From positions 159,141 through 223,140 of the forward strand of contig NZ_JACSQC010000007.1 in the NCBI RefSeq assembly GCF_014836875.1: a DNA stretch of 64,000 bases. The letters run 5' to 3'. This stretch comes from Arthrobacter pullicola (GTDB lineage: Bacteria; Actinomycetota; Actinomycetes; Actinomycetales; Micrococcaceae). The notes under the pieces are model-generated. The model made no database searches. It saw only the letters and a program-made list of their open reading frames with translations, and had not been told where the DNA came from. Below are positions 63,194-64,000 of the stretch, one piece after another. The position numbers and the translations under genes are program-made. The stretch's first letter is position 1. Each line of letters opens with the position of its first letter.

Positions 63194-63390
63194 TTCGTGG
63201 AGTGCTGGCGGTAGGACGGATGCCTGGTTCAGACACTCTCCTGGTAACAAGTCTTGGCGCTGGGGTTCGGCCTGATCGGGTGGAGAACACTTGGGTCCTG
63301 CGTGGAACGGCACGGGTACCTGGTCCAGGCTGTATGAAAGGGGTTCCGTCGGGAGGGAAAAACGAGTAGGCAGGCCAGTAAATGACGTCT

Positions 63391-63418
63391 GTTACGGTCA
63401 CGCCGAGACTAATATACT
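63391..63418 (+). promoter_or_regulatory. Promoter of the DUF222 gene, probably giving a leaderless mRNA
   Basis: TATACT at 63413-63418 is a good -10 box, with GTTACG at 63391-63396 sixteen bases upstream as a weak -35. The start ATG at 63426 is seven bases past the -10 box, where transcription normally begins. No ribosome site lies between. Confidence 0.55.
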
Positions 63419-63425
63419 CGAACAC

Positions 63426-64000
63426 ATGTTCGAATCATTCTTGCGAGACCTAACTGGGCAAGAGCCCAGGCTCGTGCCTCTACAAGGTCCTCGTAGAGGT
63501 ACGGCGATGGCCCGTGTGGGCGGACATAAGACGGTCCCAGCATGGACTCTTGCGAAGCATCCGCAGGTGGCCGCTGTGCGTACCCCGATGCGGACCACAG
63601 CATCAGCGGCCGGTGCGGCCGGCTCCCACGGTGCCCACGTTGCCCAGGGCGCCCAAGGTTCCCAAGGCTCCCACGGCACCCACGGCACCCTCGACGCTCC
63701 GCAAGCTTCTTCACCCGCCGGCGCAGAAGACACCGCCGATCCTGCAGGTACCGCCAGGCTGTACGAGTGGCTCGCCGCGCTCGCGGATGCCGAGCTCCCG
63801 CACTCTGACACCGCGTTGATCGATCACATCCGTGCTTTGGAAGAACTCAAATCTGCCTGTGCCGCAGTGCAGGCTCGTGCGGCTGCTGCGTTTGATGCTT
63901 CCCAGCGGCAGGCACAGGCCCGTGCCGGGATCCCGCCGGCCCAGCTCGGGCGCGGTATCGGAGCGCAGATCGCACTGGCCCGGCGGGACTCACCCCACCG
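63426..64000 (+). CDS. DUF222 protein, probably with a C-terminal HNH endonuclease (13E12-type), partial
   Basis: The frame is open from ATG 63426 to the right edge (191 residues). It has an unusual N-terminal part with a collagen-like Gly-x-x run (GAQGSQGSHGTHG near residues 80-92) and then the DUF222 start: LYEWLAALADAELPHSDTAL, LEELKSACAAVQARAAAAFD and GIPPAQLGRGIGAQIALARR. Such genes usually end in an HNH nuclease domain, which would lie outside the window. DUF222/HNH genes occur in many copies in actinobacteria and behave like mobile or selfish units. Confidence 0.82.
   Translation, partial: MFESFLRDLTGQEPRLVPLQGPRRGTAMARVGGHKTVPAWTLAKHPQVAAVRTPMRTTASAAGAAGSHGAHVAQGAQGSQGSHGTHGTLDAPQASSPAGAEDTADPAGTARLYEWLAALADAELPHSDTALIDHIRALEELKSACAAVQARAAAAFDASQRQAQARAGIPPAQLGRGIGAQIALARRDSPH

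Noticed and set aside
63166..63369. Short open frame in the repeat patch
   Set aside because: It starts inside the second repeat copy, has no ribosome site and no recognisable domain.

Overview
The window is high-GC actinobacterial chromosome. Gene content and order point to the family Micrococcaceae, most likely Arthrobacter or a close relative. The clearest signs are the run parC, GNAT/acyl-CoA ligase fusion, DUF5998, phosphodiesterase, tdk, sepH, DUF4193, DUF3093, dut, DUF3710, OB-fold, DUF3159, trkA, trkA, trmA-like, acnA, dxs, plus a DUF222 (13E12-type) gene at the right edge. Codon use is uniformly G/C-ending. GTG and TTG starts are common, and many genes overlap by 1-8 bases. I saw no rRNA, tRNA, CRISPR array, insertion sequence or prophage.

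Layout: (1) 1-19.3 kb is conserved core: topoisomerase, a probable protein acetyltransferase, nucleotide metabolism (tdk, dut), cell division (sepH), two Trk-type potassium regulators, an RNA m5U methyltransferase, aconitase and DXP synthase. (2) 19.4-34.8 kb is accessory: an NmrA-like reductase, a primase-domain-like small protein, a shortened TMEM175 protein, an aldo-keto reductase, a UvrA2 ATPase, an ACR3-like permease / unknown / AlkD-like operon, a RibD-like reductase with an in-frame stop, a ketopantoate reductase, an AraC/LysE pair, a FUSC protein and several unknowns. (3) 35.2-38.6 kb is the fadA-fadB beta-oxidation operon behind a palindromic operator. (4) 38.7-45.5 kb is a second accessory block: an envelope/metal-like trio (DUF6153, DUF305, F510_1955), two CNNM/hemolysin-type CBS proteins and an ECF41 sigma factor with its oxidoreductase. 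(5) 45.5-53.4 kb returns to core-like genes: RNase D, DUF3000, threonine aldolase, an SDR, DUF6421, a FetB-like permease and prfC. (6) 53.6-64 kb holds an amidohydrolase remnant, a thiolase, a GH38 alpha-mannosidase, DUF2809, an EncFtn-type ferritin, msrB, a stress-like protein, an alpha/beta hydrolase, DUF1304, a membrane protein, a repeat patch and the start of the DUF222 gene.

The most notable items are an orphan encapsulated-ferritin-type protein with its ferroxidase residues but no cargo tag or encapsulin neighbour, a near-consensus ECF41 autoregulatory promoter, the DUF6153-DUF305-F510_1955 trio, the overlapping DUF6421-SDR pair, and a possible genotoxin-handling cluster (UvrA2, permease, AlkD-like). 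Broken or shortened genes are the RibD-like reductase, the TMEM175 protein and the amidohydrolase remnant. All functional assignments come from reading motifs and gene order; no database search was run.
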